Source: Gallintestinimicrobium propionicum (GTDB taxonomy: Bacteria; Bacillota; Clostridia; Lachnospirales; Lachnospiraceae). From it: DNA of 64,000 nt. Location: NCBI RefSeq assembly GCF_025567525.1, contig NZ_JAOQJY010000022.1, forward strand, positions 1-64,000, read 5' to 3'. The position numbers were made by a program, and so were the translations under genes. A model generated the notes under the pieces. That model saw only the letters and a program-made list of their open reading frames with translations, made no database searches and was not told where the DNA came from. Below, piece after piece: positions 42,578 to 51,962 of this stretch; within the stretch, counting starts at the first letter, position 1; each line of letters opens with the position of its first letter.

Positions 42578-43795
42578 ATGGTCAAAGTTGGAATACTAAC
42601 TTATCATAGAAGTTTAAATTATGGTGCAGTGATGCAAGCTTACTATCTTGCGGAAGAGATAAAAAAAAGATTTCCAGATGTGAGTGTGGAAATTGTAGAC
42701 TATATGTCAAAAAAGATGAATCGCTACTATAAGATGATTACCCTTTATAGAGGAAAAGAGAGTCTGATTCATTTAAGAGAAAGAATTGAAATGTATAAGG
42801 CTTTCCAAAAGGGGTGGGACGAACTTCCATTATCGGATAAAAAAATAATATCTGATGATTATGAAATGGTGATGAAGAATATAAATGGAAAGTACGACAT
42901 TTTGATTAGTGGAAGCGATGCGGTATGGAATTTTAGCAAAAGAGGAATTCCTAATCCGTATTTTTTAATAGGGTGTGAATCAAGTACACTTATGTCATAT
43001 GCAGCCTCGTGCAATGGCCTTGCTGTTTCAAGCTTTTCAGATATTGCGTCAAGTGAAAAGGAGTATTTAAAAAAATCATTTAGCGCGTTTAAATATATTG
43101 GAGTTAGAGATGCTCAGACAGAGATGCTTGTGAAGTATGCAGCACCTGAACTTAAAGTATATCATAATTGTGATCCGTCGTTACTTGCGGGAGATTTGAG
43201 TCCAATTGATAGAAAAGCATTGATTGACAAACTGAAAAAGAAGTATCGTTTTGATCCAAATAAGCCGACAATTGCATTTATGATGTCGAATTTGAATGGA
43301 AACTTTAGAGCACAACTTGCAAAAAAGATTAAGGAAAAATACGGAGAAAAGTATCAAACAGTATCATTATACTCTTACAATAAATATGCAGACATTCCGT
43401 ATGTTGCTGATTTGACACCACAAGAGTGGAGTATCATATTTGGATTGTTTCAGCTGACAATATCAAAATATTTTCACGGTACAATGTTTTCATTACTTAA
43501 TAGAACCCCTGTTATAGCTGTCAGTGCTGAGAAATCAATAGATGGGATGCCCAATAAGATATCTGATGCACTTGAAAGAATGAAGTTGTCTGATTTTTAT
43601 TTTTCAACCGTAAACTCGGAGAGTGTAGATTGGACCATGCTCATGAATAAAATAGATGAGTGCTTGAGTATGAAGATGTCGTCAACAATTAAAAATAGAA
43701 TTTCTTGTGGATTGGATAAAGAGAGAAGATGTGCCGAGAGTTTTTTTGTAACACTTGGTGAAGTAATTGCAGATCGAAGAAAGAGTGTGGATTAA
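42578..43795 (+). CDS. Polysaccharide pyruvyl transferase family protein (copy 1)
   Basis: The 405-residue protein starts VGILTYHRSLNYGAVMQAYYLAEEI and has ILISGSDAVWNF, SYAASCNG, GVRDAQTEML, NCDPSLL and the C-terminal SKYFHGTMFSLLNRTPVIAV, all diagnostic of the PS_pyruv_trans family. Members add ketal pyruvate from phosphoenolpyruvate to a sugar, giving a negative charge. I start at 42578 behind AGAGGAATG; the longer frame overlaps the C5-epimerase gene. Its stop overlaps the next start by one base (TAATG). Confidence 0.9.
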   Translation: MVKVGILTYHRSLNYGAVMQAYYLAEEIKKRFPDVSVEIVDYMSKKMNRYYKMITLYRGKESLIHLRERIEMYKAFQKGWDELPLSDKKIISDDYEMVMKNINGKYDILISGSDAVWNFSKRGIPNPYFLIGCESSTLMSYAASCNGLAVSSFSDIASSEKEYLKKSFSAFKYIGVRDAQTEMLVKYAAPELKVYHNCDPSLLAGDLSPIDRKALIDKLKKKYRFDPNKPTIAFMMSNLNGNFRAQLAKKIKEKYGEKYQTVSLYSYNKYADIPYVADLTPQEWSIIFGLFQLTISKYFHGTMFSLLNRTPVIAVSAEKSIDGMPNKISDALERMKLSDFYFSTVNSESVDWTMLMNKIDECLSMKMSSTIKNRISCGLDKERRCAESFFVTLGEVIADRRKSVD

Positions 43796-44634
43796 TGAAA
43801 ATAGATAACAATGCGGACCTAAAAAAATTGACGACATTTAAAATGGGAGGCACGGCCAGTAAATTATACACTCCTGAAACAGAAGATGAACTCATAAATT
43901 TGATTCAAGACAAGCATCCTCAGTACTTTATAGGGGGTGGGTCAAACATTATTATCAATACGCGTGTGTTTGATAGTGTTGTAAATCTTAGAGAATTCAG
44001 CTCGACAATTGAAGATAAAGGAAATGGTACTTATATTGTAGGAGCTTCTGTCAGATTACAGAAATTAATTAAGACAATCAACGCTGATGGATATGGTGGT
44101 ATAGAGTATTTGTACTCTGTCCCGGGATTAGTTGGTGGTGCTGTAGTCATGAATGCGGGACGAGGAAAGAGTTTTAATAAGTGCATCAGTGACTATATTG
44201 AGAGTGTTAAAGTATTCTGCAGGGGACAGGTTTACTGGATGGAGAAAGTAGATTGTAAATTCTCTTATAGAATGTCAAATTTTCAGCATAGTGATGCAAT
44301 CGTATTGGCTGTTAGATTCAAATTTAATAAGACATCCTTAGAAACTAGTGAGGCCCTAAGAAAAGAACGTTTAGAATTATGTAAAAAGAAGCAAGATAAC
44401 AGTGCACCAAATTTTGGAACGGTATTTTGCGAGTCTAATAAAGCGATAATGCAACTGTATAAATATCTGCCAATTGGAAAGAAAAATGGAATAAAATTTT
44501 CGGGGAAAACTGCTAATTGGATGCTGAATAATGGCGGAAGCTTTGATGAAGCGATGAAACTTTTAGGTGCAGTAGAAAGAACACACAAATTGTTTGGACA
44601 AAAATGCCGTACAGAAGTTGTAATTTGGCAATAA
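43795..44634 (+). CDS. MurB-like FAD-linked reductase paralogue
   Basis: The 279-residue protein resembles UDP-N-acetylenolpyruvoylglucosamine reductase: TTFKMGGTASKLYTPETEDE, FIGGGSNIIIN, YLYSVPGLVGGAVVMNAGR, CKFSYRMS (Tyr-Arg motif), NFGTVF (the usual catalytic-Ser motif SAGSxF, here with Thr), NGIKFSGKTANWMLNNGG and the final RTEVVIW with the acidic residue. A housekeeping MurB should lie elsewhere; a copy in a capsule locus suggests a lactyl- or MurNAc-type sugar is made for the polymer. The substitution may alter activity. Confidence 0.85.
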   Translation: MKIDNNADLKKLTTFKMGGTASKLYTPETEDELINLIQDKHPQYFIGGGSNIIINTRVFDSVVNLREFSSTIEDKGNGTYIVGASVRLQKLIKTINADGYGGIEYLYSVPGLVGGAVVMNAGRGKSFNKCISDYIESVKVFCRGQVYWMEKVDCKFSYRMSNFQHSDAIVLAVRFKFNKTSLETSEALRKERLELCKKKQDNSAPNFGTVFCESNKAIMQLYKYLPIGKKNGIKFSGKTANWMLNNGGSFDEAMKLLGAVERTHKLFGQKCRTEVVIWQ

Positions 44635-44647
44635 GAAAGGTAAGGAA

Positions 44648-45820
44648 ATGAAGAAGCTTTTAATTTATTTTCCGGAAAGGAAACTCAAACCATCTGGAGG
44701 ACCAGCTGGATATCTTTATAATCTTTGGAATGGGTTGAAGGATTTTAATTATAAAGATAGTGACTTGGAGATAGACTTTTATAATAATGGCTCTATGACA
44801 CTCGAAGAAAACACTGGGCTTAAAAAGAAAATGCCAAAGCGAATTCTCGAGTTGCGGAGAGCTTTAAAAGACACACAATTATTAAAAAAGAAAATACCTG
44901 TAGATAGCACAATGAAAGAATACGATATGATACACTTTCATTGGACAGAAGATATGTATCGTAATAGAGAATTTCTGGAAACCTATACCGGAAAAGTGAT
45001 TTTAACCTCACATTCTCCGTGTGTGTATAATCAGGAACGAATTGGAAAGTTGAATCCGATAGATTACCGGTTACTGAAAAGACCGATTGATCGATTAATT
45101 GAAATGGATGAATTTGCATTTAAACGTGCAGATTATGTTGTTTTTCCTTGTGAGGAGGCTGAAGAGCCTTATTATCATACTTGGAACGAGTATGCTTCCA
45201 TTCGAAAAAATAAAAAAATCTTGTATTTACCAACGGGTATAGTTGGATGCAGTGCAAGAATTACGAGAGCCGAATATAGAAAAAAATATCATATACCGGA
45301 AGATGCGTTTGTGGTTTCTTATGTTGGAAGACATAATGAAATTAAGGGTTATGCAGATTTAAAGAAGATGGGAGAAAAACTTCTCAATAACCAGAATACA
45401 TATTTTTTGATTGCTGGCAAAGAGGAACCGATGAAAGGATTGGATAATTCACACTGGATTGAGGTGGGTTGGACGAATGATCCGCATTCTTTAATTGCTG
45501 CTTCAGATGTTTTTGTTCTTCCCAATCATGAAACTTATTTTGACTTGGTTTTGCTTGAAGTACTTTCACTGGGAGTTCCTGTGGTATTGAGCAACACAGG
45601 TGGTAATAAATATTTCAAAAAATTTGAAAAAAGTGGCTTATCTTTTTATGATACGGTTGAAGATGCTATTAAATCTATTAACCATTTGAAGAAAATGAAT
45701 AAATTAGATATCGAAAAACTAGGCAAGTGTAATCGAGAGATATTTGATAATAATTTCACAGTTGAATATTTTACTCAAAATTATATTCATGTGATTAGAC
45801 AAATTGCTGAGGACAAATAA
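44648..45820 (+). CDS. GT4-family glycosyltransferase
   Basis: A 390-residue GT-B enzyme. The N-terminal ERKLKPSGGPAGYLYNLWNG is an acceptor-side glycine loop; the C-terminal half has VVSYVGRHNEIKGYADL, FLIAGKEEP, VFVLPNHETYFDLVLLEVLS and PVVLSNTGGNKYF. Donor unknown. Overlaps neither neighbour in a notable way; the following gene starts directly at its stop. Confidence 0.9.
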   Translation: MKKLLIYFPERKLKPSGGPAGYLYNLWNGLKDFNYKDSDLEIDFYNNGSMTLEENTGLKKKMPKRILELRRALKDTQLLKKKIPVDSTMKEYDMIHFHWTEDMYRNREFLETYTGKVILTSHSPCVYNQERIGKLNPIDYRLLKRPIDRLIEMDEFAFKRADYVVFPCEEAEEPYYHTWNEYASIRKNKKILYLPTGIVGCSARITRAEYRKKYHIPEDAFVVSYVGRHNEIKGYADLKKMGEKLLNNQNTYFLIAGKEEPMKGLDNSHWIEVGWTNDPHSLIAASDVFVLPNHETYFDLVLLEVLSLGVPVVLSNTGGNKYFKKFEKSGLSFYDTVEDAIKSINHLKKMNKLDIEKLGKCNREIFDNNFTVEYFTQNYIHVIRQIAEDK

Positions 45821-45821
45821 A

Positions 45822-46799
45822 ATGCACAATGATTTATTAAGTCGAATTGAAAAAAAAATAACGAGAACTATAAATCAAAAGCATGCGTACGATTTTGATG
45901 GAACAGGAATAGGCTGGAATAAGTTTGAGAATAATCCCGTGCTAAGTGATGAACACGGTGGGAGCTTATTTGACCCATTTGTTCGACGAATTAATGGAAA
46001 GTATATGATGGGTGTTTCAAATCGGCGTACTAAATCAGTTGAGCTTTATGAGTCTATTGAAGGTACTTTATGGAAAAAGATAGGTGTGGCGATAACTGGA
46101 ATACCAACTAGCGAATGGGAAAAAGATGTGAATCGCGCGTGTTTTTTGCATCGGAATAGTCGTTGGTATTTATGGTATACAGGTCAAAGCGAGGGTAAAA
46201 GTTACATTGGGCTTGCGACAAGTGCAGACGGGAGAAAGTACGACAGATATGAAATCAATCCAGTTATTAAACCTGAACTGGAATTTGAAAAGAAATCTGT
46301 CATGAACCCGTGTGTGATGTATGATGACTGCAGTAATATGTTTAAAATGTGGTATGCAGCAGGAGAAAGCTATGAACCGGATGTGATTGCCTATGCAGAA
46401 AGCACCGATGGAATACATTGGAAGAAAAACCCAATACCAGTCATGTCATCAAATGCTGATTTTTTATATCAGAAAGCCAAAGTAGGAGCCTGCGATGTGG
46501 TTAGGATGAAGGATGGACGGTATTGCATGGCTTACATAGCATATCAAAATATTAATGTAGCCAGAATTTGTCTTGCATATTCCGATGATGGAATTTCAAA
46601 TTGGATCTATTCAAAAAGTAACCCAATTCTTAGTCCAGAACGAGGAAAGTGGGATAGTCATGCAGTGTATAAACCTTCAATTGTACTTGATGAAGAAAAC
46701 AATAAATTCTTACTATGGTACAACGGACGAACAAATCATTGCGAGCAAATAGGAATGGCGCTGGGAGAACAAAATGATACAGTCTTTGCAAGATTATAA
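45822..46799 (+). CDS. Five-bladed beta-propeller, GH43/GH32-like protein
   Basis: The 325-residue protein has the repeated blade patterns NGKYMMGVSNRRTKSVELYE, RWYLWYTGQSEGKSYIGLAT, FKMWYAAGESYEPDVIAYAE, GRYCMAYIAYQNINVARICL and KFLLWYNGRTNHCEQIGMAL. These match glycosidase-like five-bladed propellers frequent in capsule loci. No signal peptide is present, so a cytoplasmic sugar-processing or transferase role is more likely than hydrolysis. Acidic catalytic residues of GH43 are not assigned. I start at 45822 behind GAGGACAAA. Confidence 0.75.
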   Translation: MHNDLLSRIEKKITRTINQKHAYDFDGTGIGWNKFENNPVLSDEHGGSLFDPFVRRINGKYMMGVSNRRTKSVELYESIEGTLWKKIGVAITGIPTSEWEKDVNRACFLHRNSRWYLWYTGQSEGKSYIGLATSADGRKYDRYEINPVIKPELEFEKKSVMNPCVMYDDCSNMFKMWYAAGESYEPDVIAYAESTDGIHWKKNPIPVMSSNADFLYQKAKVGACDVVRMKDGRYCMAYIAYQNINVARICLAYSDDGISNWIYSKSNPILSPERGKWDSHAVYKPSIVLDEENNKFLLWYNGRTNHCEQIGMALGEQNDTVFARL

Positions 46800-47359
46800 A
46801 TACTATTTAGAACAGGACAAATTAGCATTAGGAATTCCAGACAATGTTAAAAGACCTCGATTGGGAACAGATGATGTGTGGCGCTGGGAGCGGTTGCTTC
46901 GCAAGAGAGAGTACATTACTAATTGTAAGAATGGCTTGTTTTGGAAAATATACAAAGAGTGGATTAGATTCCGTTTTCATCGGAGTAGCGTAAGGCTTGG
47001 ATTTTCAATACCTATTAATACATTTAGGGAAGGACTTTATATATCTCATTGGGGTACGATTACGGTTAATGGAAGAGCACGAATCGGTAAAAATTGTAGA
47101 ATTCAAGAAGGCGTAAATATTGGAGATTCAAGGGGGGGGACCGACTATTGGGGACAATGTATACATATGTACAGGAGCTAAGGTGTTTGAAGAAATCCAA
47201 GTTGCAAATGATGTTATAATTGGGGCAAATTCAGTCGTGAATAAATCTGTAACAGAAAACGGTGTAACGGTTGCGGGGGCACCAGCTAAGATAGTTGGAT
47301 TGCATTCATCGCGTCCATACCTTAATAAAAGGTTGTTTGAAAATGACTTAAGGAAATAA
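46774..47359 (+). pseudogene. Serine O-acetyltransferase-like gene split at a G8 tract (likely phase-variable)
   Basis: The frame from 46774 gives a SerAT/CysE-like N-terminus (NTFREGLYISHWGTITVNGR, then ARIGKNCRIQEGVNIGDSRG) and stops at 47181, while the frame from 47120 continues with PTIGDNVYICTGAKVFEEIQ, ANDVIIGANSVV and GVTVAGAPAKIVG. The join is a run of eight G at 47132-47139. Seven or ten G would restore one frame reading DSRGGPTIGD, which is exactly the family's left-handed beta-helix consensus. In the OFF form the hexapeptide domain is cut. As LbH acetyltransferases in capsule loci, it would O-acetylate a sugar. Confidence 0.9.
47132..47139 (+). repeat. G8 homopolymer contingency tract
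   Basis: Eight consecutive G interrupt the acetyltransferase frame; G7 or G10 would restore it. Confidence 0.9.
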
Positions 47360-47362
47360 AAT

Positions 47363-48391
47363 ATGGAAATCAGTGTTATTATACCTGTATATAATACCGA
47401 AATACAGGATGTTAAGAGCTGTCTGGAAAGCATAAAGACTCAAACTTTTACGGATTATGAGATTATTATTGTCGATGATGGCAGCAAGATTGCTATAGCC
47501 GAGTGTTTAGATGATCTCGCAGTTAAAGACAAAAAGATTAGTGTTTATCATAAATGTAATGAAGGCGTTTCCGAAGCTAGAAATTATGGAGTAAAAAAGG
47601 CAAATGGAAATTATGTGTTATTTGCCGATGCGGATGATTTGTTTACTTCCAATGCGCTGGAAAGTGCATATCAAACAATAACTGAAACAAATAGTGATGT
47701 GGCAATTGGAAGAATCCTGCAGACTAACAGAAGTGACGCTAAAAATATGGACGTTATAGTAAACCCCGGAACAGGGAGAATGCTATGTTTGGATGATGAG
47801 AAATTACGTCAAGAGTACGCAAAACATATATTTAAGAAAAATTGCGGCAGCTGGGGAAGAAACCAAGATGGATGGATGTTTAATTTTGAGGGATGCTGGG
47901 CACATTTGATTAGAAAAGAAACGGCATTGAAAATCCCTTTTGATAAGGAACTTTCAATTGCGGAAGATACACTCTGGGCGCTTAAATTAATTGAGAATGC
48001 AAGAATCTGTATTGTAGATAATTATTGGTATTATTATATTCAGAATGAATATAGTGTGATGAACAAATTTAGTTCTAGTATAGAAAAAGCTATTACAAAG
48101 GCAATAAAGAAAATAACGCCTATTATTAGCAGAGTAGATGAAGAAGAAATTTGCAATGCATATAGAGATTGGCTGTTCATAAAATTAAAGCAGATTGTTT
48201 TTAAATATTATCTTGCGGAAGAACTGAATTTGACGATGCAGGAAAAAATGAAATCCATCCGAAAACTAATGCAAAGTAGTGTTTGGACTGAAGCATTGAA
48301 CTTAAGTCATATAAAAGGCAAATACAAGCTAAAATTATTAATGTATAAAACAGGATTTATTATTCCTTTATATAACCTGAAAAGATGGTGA
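47363..48391 (+). CDS. GT2-family glycosyltransferase
   Basis: This 342-residue GT-A enzyme has ISVIIPVYNTEIQDVKSCLE, IIIVDDGSKI, EGVSEARNYGVKKA and LFADADDLFTSN, with a conserved EDTLWALKLI in the middle. It adds a sugar in repeat-unit synthesis. The ATG is four bases after the acetyltransferase stop. AT-rich like its neighbours. Confidence 0.92.
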   Translation: MEISVIIPVYNTEIQDVKSCLESIKTQTFTDYEIIIVDDGSKIAIAECLDDLAVKDKKISVYHKCNEGVSEARNYGVKKANGNYVLFADADDLFTSNALESAYQTITETNSDVAIGRILQTNRSDAKNMDVIVNPGTGRMLCLDDEKLRQEYAKHIFKKNCGSWGRNQDGWMFNFEGCWAHLIRKETALKIPFDKELSIAEDTLWALKLIENARICIVDNYWYYYIQNEYSVMNKFSSSIEKAITKAIKKITPIISRVDEEEICNAYRDWLFIKLKQIVFKYYLAEELNLTMQEKMKSIRKLMQSSVWTEALNLSHIKGKYKLKLLMYKTGFIIPLYNLKRW

Positions 48392-48405
48392 GGTGGTGAA
48401 CAACA

Positions 48406-49683
48406 GTGAACTTGAAAATTAGTAGAAATACATTGGCAGAGTTTACAGTGATTTTAATTCTTATAGAAGCAAACTACTGGGCTTTGTTATCAAAGGTTTT
48501 AATCTCTGATATTAGGTTTACAGTTCTTGGGCTGTCGTCATTAGGAGCTTTTGTATATTTAAATAGAAAGATTAAGAAACAGGACATTTACTTATTGTGG
48601 ATATTATATATTGCTGTTGTTCTTGTTAACAATAAGGAACTTGCCGCAGGAACACATTTGAACACTTTAAGAATTGTTTTATGTCTTTCAATAGTATTTG
48701 TGGGGATGTATAGTGAACAGTGGATAAAAAATATTCCTCAATTAATAGTTCTAGTTGGGTGCTTCAATGTGCTTTTTACATGGCTGTTTTTTTTGAATAA
48801 TGGTTTATATGAAAAATTTATAGGGTTGACCTATAAAGCATACCAGCCGGGAACATATTATGGCGCATATGGATATAGAGCAGGCATTGCGGATCACTAT
48901 TCACAAAATGGTACATATATTACGATAGTTTGTCTTGCTTTAATAGCAAGCCTGCTATCTGATGTAGAAAAAAAGAAAAAAAGGATTATAGCTATTTTAG
49001 CAGTAATTTCAATAGGAGCATTACTTCTTACAACAAAAAGAGCACATTTGATGTTTGGAATTGCAGCAGTAATTCTGACTTATTATGCAATTAATCCGGC
49101 AAAAGTTTTTCAAAAAACATTTAGATTGATGCTCGTGGTGGTGATTTTATTAATTGTTGGGCCAGTTATTACTGAAATGATTCCGCAATTGGGAGATACA
49201 CTTTTAAAGATTCAAAATGTTGGAACGGATTCATCAAGTCTGACTCGAATTTCAATGTGGACATATGCATGGCAAACATTTTTGGAACATCCAATAATGG
49301 GAATTGGCTGGTTTGGAATTCGCTACTCAAGTTTGGCATCTTCAATAGTAGATGCAACGACAGGGTGTCATAATATATATTTGGAGTTGTTGGCCGAAAC
49401 CGGAATAATTGGATTTTCAATTTTTGTTATCTCTGCAGTGAGTTCGGTTATAATTACATTTAAGAACATTCAGCTATTGAATTATGATGAGGAATACAAC
49501 GCATATCGACCAGTTTTAGTGACTTCATTTGCAATTCAAATTTTTTGTTTAATTTACGGACTGACGGGTAATATGATTTATGATCGTACATTCCATTTTT
49601 ATATAATATGCGTTGCAGCATCATTGTCGTTTTATATTAATGTGGTAAAGAAGGGAAGAACAAGGGATGAAAAATACGTATGA
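48406..49683 (+). CDS. Wzy-like O-antigen/capsule polymerase
   Basis: The 425-residue protein has about ten hydrophobic segments and a long periplasm-facing loop (NNGLYEKFIGLTYKAYQPGT, then DHYSQNGTYITI). The region HPIMGIGWFGIRY followed by CHNIYLELLAETGIIGFSIF is typical of the Wzy_C/O-antigen ligase family. It would polymerise lipid-linked repeat units outside the membrane. A GTG start follows GAGGTGG. It overlaps the glf gene by 17 bases. Confidence 0.85.
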   Translation: MNLKISRNTLAEFTVILILIEANYWALLSKVLISDIRFTVLGLSSLGAFVYLNRKIKKQDIYLLWILYIAVVLVNNKELAAGTHLNTLRIVLCLSIVFVGMYSEQWIKNIPQLIVLVGCFNVLFTWLFFLNNGLYEKFIGLTYKAYQPGTYYGAYGYRAGIADHYSQNGTYITIVCLALIASLLSDVEKKKKRIIAILAVISIGALLLTTKRAHLMFGIAAVILTYYAINPAKVFQKTFRLMLVVVILLIVGPVITEMIPQLGDTLLKIQNVGTDSSSLTRISMWTYAWQTFLEHPIMGIGWFGIRYSSLASSIVDATTGCHNIYLELLAETGIIGFSIFVISAVSSVIITFKNIQLLNYDEEYNAYRPVLVTSFAIQIFCLIYGLTGNMIYDRTFHFYIICVAASLSFYINVVKKGRTRDEKYV

Positions 49684-50800
49684 TTACTTAGTAGTCGGCT
49701 CTGGCCTTTACGGAGCTATTTTTGCACATGAAGCCAAGGCTCATGGAAAATCTGTTTTAGTAGTAGATAAGCGTCCGAACATTGCAGGTAATATTTATAC
49801 AGAGAATGTTGGGGGCATCAACGTTCACAAGTACGGTGCCCACATTTTCCATACTAACAACAAAAAAGTATGGAATTACATCACCCTGTTTGCAGAATTC
49901 AATCGCTTTACCAACAGTCCTGTGGCTAACTATAAGGGCGAGCTGTACTCGCTGCCCTTCAACATGTATACCTTTAATAAAATGTGGGGTGTTGTGACTC
50001 CGGAGGAAGCTGCCGCCAAAATCGAGGAACAGCGCAAGGAGATTACTGGTGAGCCGCAGAATCTCGAAGAACAGGCCATCTCGCTAGTTGGTCGTGACAT
50101 CTACGAGAAGCTCATTAAGGGCTACACTGAAAAGCAGTGGGGACGCGACTGCAAGGAGTTACCATCCTTTATTATCAAGCGCCTTCCTGTTCGTCTTACT
50201 TTCGATAACAACTACTTCAATGCTCTTTATCAGGGAATTCCTGTTGGCGGCTATACCAAGATGATTGCTAATCTGCTGGATGGCATCGAGGTTCGTTTGA
50301 ACACAGACTATCTGGAGAACAAGGATGAGTTGGATGCATTGGCTGATAAGGTTGTATACACTGGACCGATTGATGCTTATTTTGACTATAAGCTGGGTAC
50401 GCTGGAATACCGTTCTGTTCGCTTTGAAACGGAAACCTTGGACAAGTCTAATTTTCAGGGGAACGCCGCGGTGAACTATACCGACCGTGAAACTCCGTGG
50501 ACTCGCATCATTGAGCATAAATGGTTTGAGTTTGGTAAGGACGAGGACGGTAATGATTTGCCGAAGACCATTATTAGCCGTGAGTACAGCAGCGAGTGGA
50601 AATCGGGAGATGAGCCGTATTATCCGGTTAATGATGCTAAGAACGGCTTGCTTTATGCTGAGTACAAGAAACTGGCAGACGCAGAAAACAAGGTGATTTT
50701 TGGCGGTCGTCTTGGCGAGTATAAGTACTACGACATGGATCAGGTAATTGCGGCTGTGTTGGATAGATGTGAAAAAGAATTTGCAGGTGCAATCGTATGA
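49667..50800 (+). CDS. glf: UDP-galactopyranose mutase
   Basis: The 377-residue flavoenzyme interconverts UDP-Galp and UDP-Galf. Motifs: DYLVVGSGLYGAIFAHEA, NIAGNIYTEN, HKYGAHIFHTNNK, YTEKQWGRDCKELP and YPVNDAKNGLLYAEYKKLA near the C-terminus. It indicates galactofuranose in the polymer. Codon use is richer in G/C-ending codons than in the flanking Wzy and pyruvyl transferase genes, like ugd and the epimerase; probably a different evolutionary source. Confidence 0.96.
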   Translation: MKNTYDYLVVGSGLYGAIFAHEAKAHGKSVLVVDKRPNIAGNIYTENVGGINVHKYGAHIFHTNNKKVWNYITLFAEFNRFTNSPVANYKGELYSLPFNMYTFNKMWGVVTPEEAAAKIEEQRKEITGEPQNLEEQAISLVGRDIYEKLIKGYTEKQWGRDCKELPSFIIKRLPVRLTFDNNYFNALYQGIPVGGYTKMIANLLDGIEVRLNTDYLENKDELDALADKVVYTGPIDAYFDYKLGTLEYRSVRFETETLDKSNFQGNAAVNYTDRETPWTRIIEHKWFEFGKDEDGNDLPKTIISREYSSEWKSGDEPYYPVNDAKNGLLYAEYKKLADAENKVIFGGRLGEYKYYDMDQVIAAVLDRCEKEFAGAIV

Positions 50801-51897
50801 ACAGGGTTGGTATATTAACTTTTCATTCTGCAAACAATTTTGGAGCATTACTGCAGGCTGTGTCCTTGCAAAAAACAATTATGGAACGCGGAAACGTGGA
50901 ATGTGAGCTGATAGACTATGAGCCGGAGTTTATTCGTAAAGATTACTCAATCAGTCCATTCAAAGATAACCATCCAAAAGCAATTATTAAAAGTGCCTTG
51001 CGGATTCCGGATAAAATTAAACGTAATTTAAAATTCCAAGCTTTCAGGGAAGAAAACATAGTTTGCTCAAAACAGTGTTTGAGTGAAAATGACTTTAAGA
51101 ATATTTGCAATTCCCTTGATGAAATTGTTGTAGGCTCAGATCAGGTTTGGAACTATAATCTTACAAAATATGATATGCATTATTTCTTGCCGGAAATTGA
51201 TGCCTCTGTAAAAAAAGTGGCATATGCAGCAAGTACGGGTGGCGCAGATTTTTCATTGAAAGAATCAAATAAGATGATTCAGTGCCTCCAAGAATTTAGA
51301 CATATTTCTGTGCGAGAAAGCGCGTCAAAAACGGCTCTTGAACAGAGAATGAAAGAAAAAAACATAGAAGTGGTGTTAGATCCAGTTTTTCTTACACCGA
51401 AAAATAGCTGGATGCAATTAGCTGCAAAGCCAGTAAAAAAAGATTATATCCTTTTCTTTAAGATGGGATATAGTAAAACAGCTGAACCAGCATTGAGATT
51501 TGCAAAAAAACTAAGCAAAGAAACAGGGTATGAGCTCTTAATGCTGTGGGATCAGGAAACATGGTTTAAATATCGTGATGTGAAGCACATTGGAGCTGTC
51601 GGTCCAGCAGAATTCTTACAATGGATCGCAGGTGCAAAATGTGTTGTAACGAATTCGTTTCATGCTACAGCTTTTTCCATTATTTTGAACACGCCTTTTT
51701 ATGTGGAAACGGAAATTGAAAGAAAAGACAGGGTTCTTAATATTCTTGACATTTTTAAGTTGCATAAATGCGGGCTTGTAAAAGGAAAAACTGAAAATGA
51801 AACGCTTATACCAGAAATTGAATGGAATGCAGTGAATTCACTATTGAATAATGAACGTAAAAAGTCACTGGATTACATTGACAGAATATTAAAATAA
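50797..51897 (+). CDS. Polysaccharide pyruvyl transferase family protein (copy 2)
   Basis: The 366-residue protein begins VGILTFHSANNFGALLQAVS and has EIVVGSDQVWNYNL, VAYAASTGG, SVRESASKTALEQ, VLDPVFL and the C-terminal CVVTNSFHATAFSIILNTPF. It is a separate, divergent member of the same family as copy 1. Pyruvylation of a capsule sugar is the family's best-known role. Start overlaps the glf stop (ATGA). Confidence 0.9.
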   Translation: MNRVGILTFHSANNFGALLQAVSLQKTIMERGNVECELIDYEPEFIRKDYSISPFKDNHPKAIIKSALRIPDKIKRNLKFQAFREENIVCSKQCLSENDFKNICNSLDEIVVGSDQVWNYNLTKYDMHYFLPEIDASVKKVAYAASTGGADFSLKESNKMIQCLQEFRHISVRESASKTALEQRMKEKNIEVVLDPVFLTPKNSWMQLAAKPVKKDYILFFKMGYSKTAEPALRFAKKLSKETGYELLMLWDQETWFKYRDVKHIGAVGPAEFLQWIAGAKCVVTNSFHATAFSIILNTPFYVETEIERKDRVLNILDIFKLHKCGLVKGKTENETLIPEIEWNAVNSLLNNERKKSLDYIDRILK

Positions 51898-51898
51898 G

Positions 51899-51941
51899 TT
51901 AGTTCTGCCTTGATATTGCGTAACTATATTAAGGCAGAACT
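51899..51941. terminator. Intercistronic hairpin between pyruvyl transferase and flippase genes
   Basis: AGTTCTGCCTT pairs with AAGGCAGAACT with a ~20-base loop, followed by a short TTG run only. It may be a weak terminator or an RNA processing/stability element that lowers expression of the downstream genes. Confidence 0.5.
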
Positions 51942-51962
51942 TGTTATAGGAGACACTAACTA

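Noticed and set aside
47132..47139. Plain sequencing error as the explanation for the G8 frameshift
   Set aside because: Possible, but the presence of three further slippery tracts in the same locus makes biological length variation at least as likely; raw reads decide.
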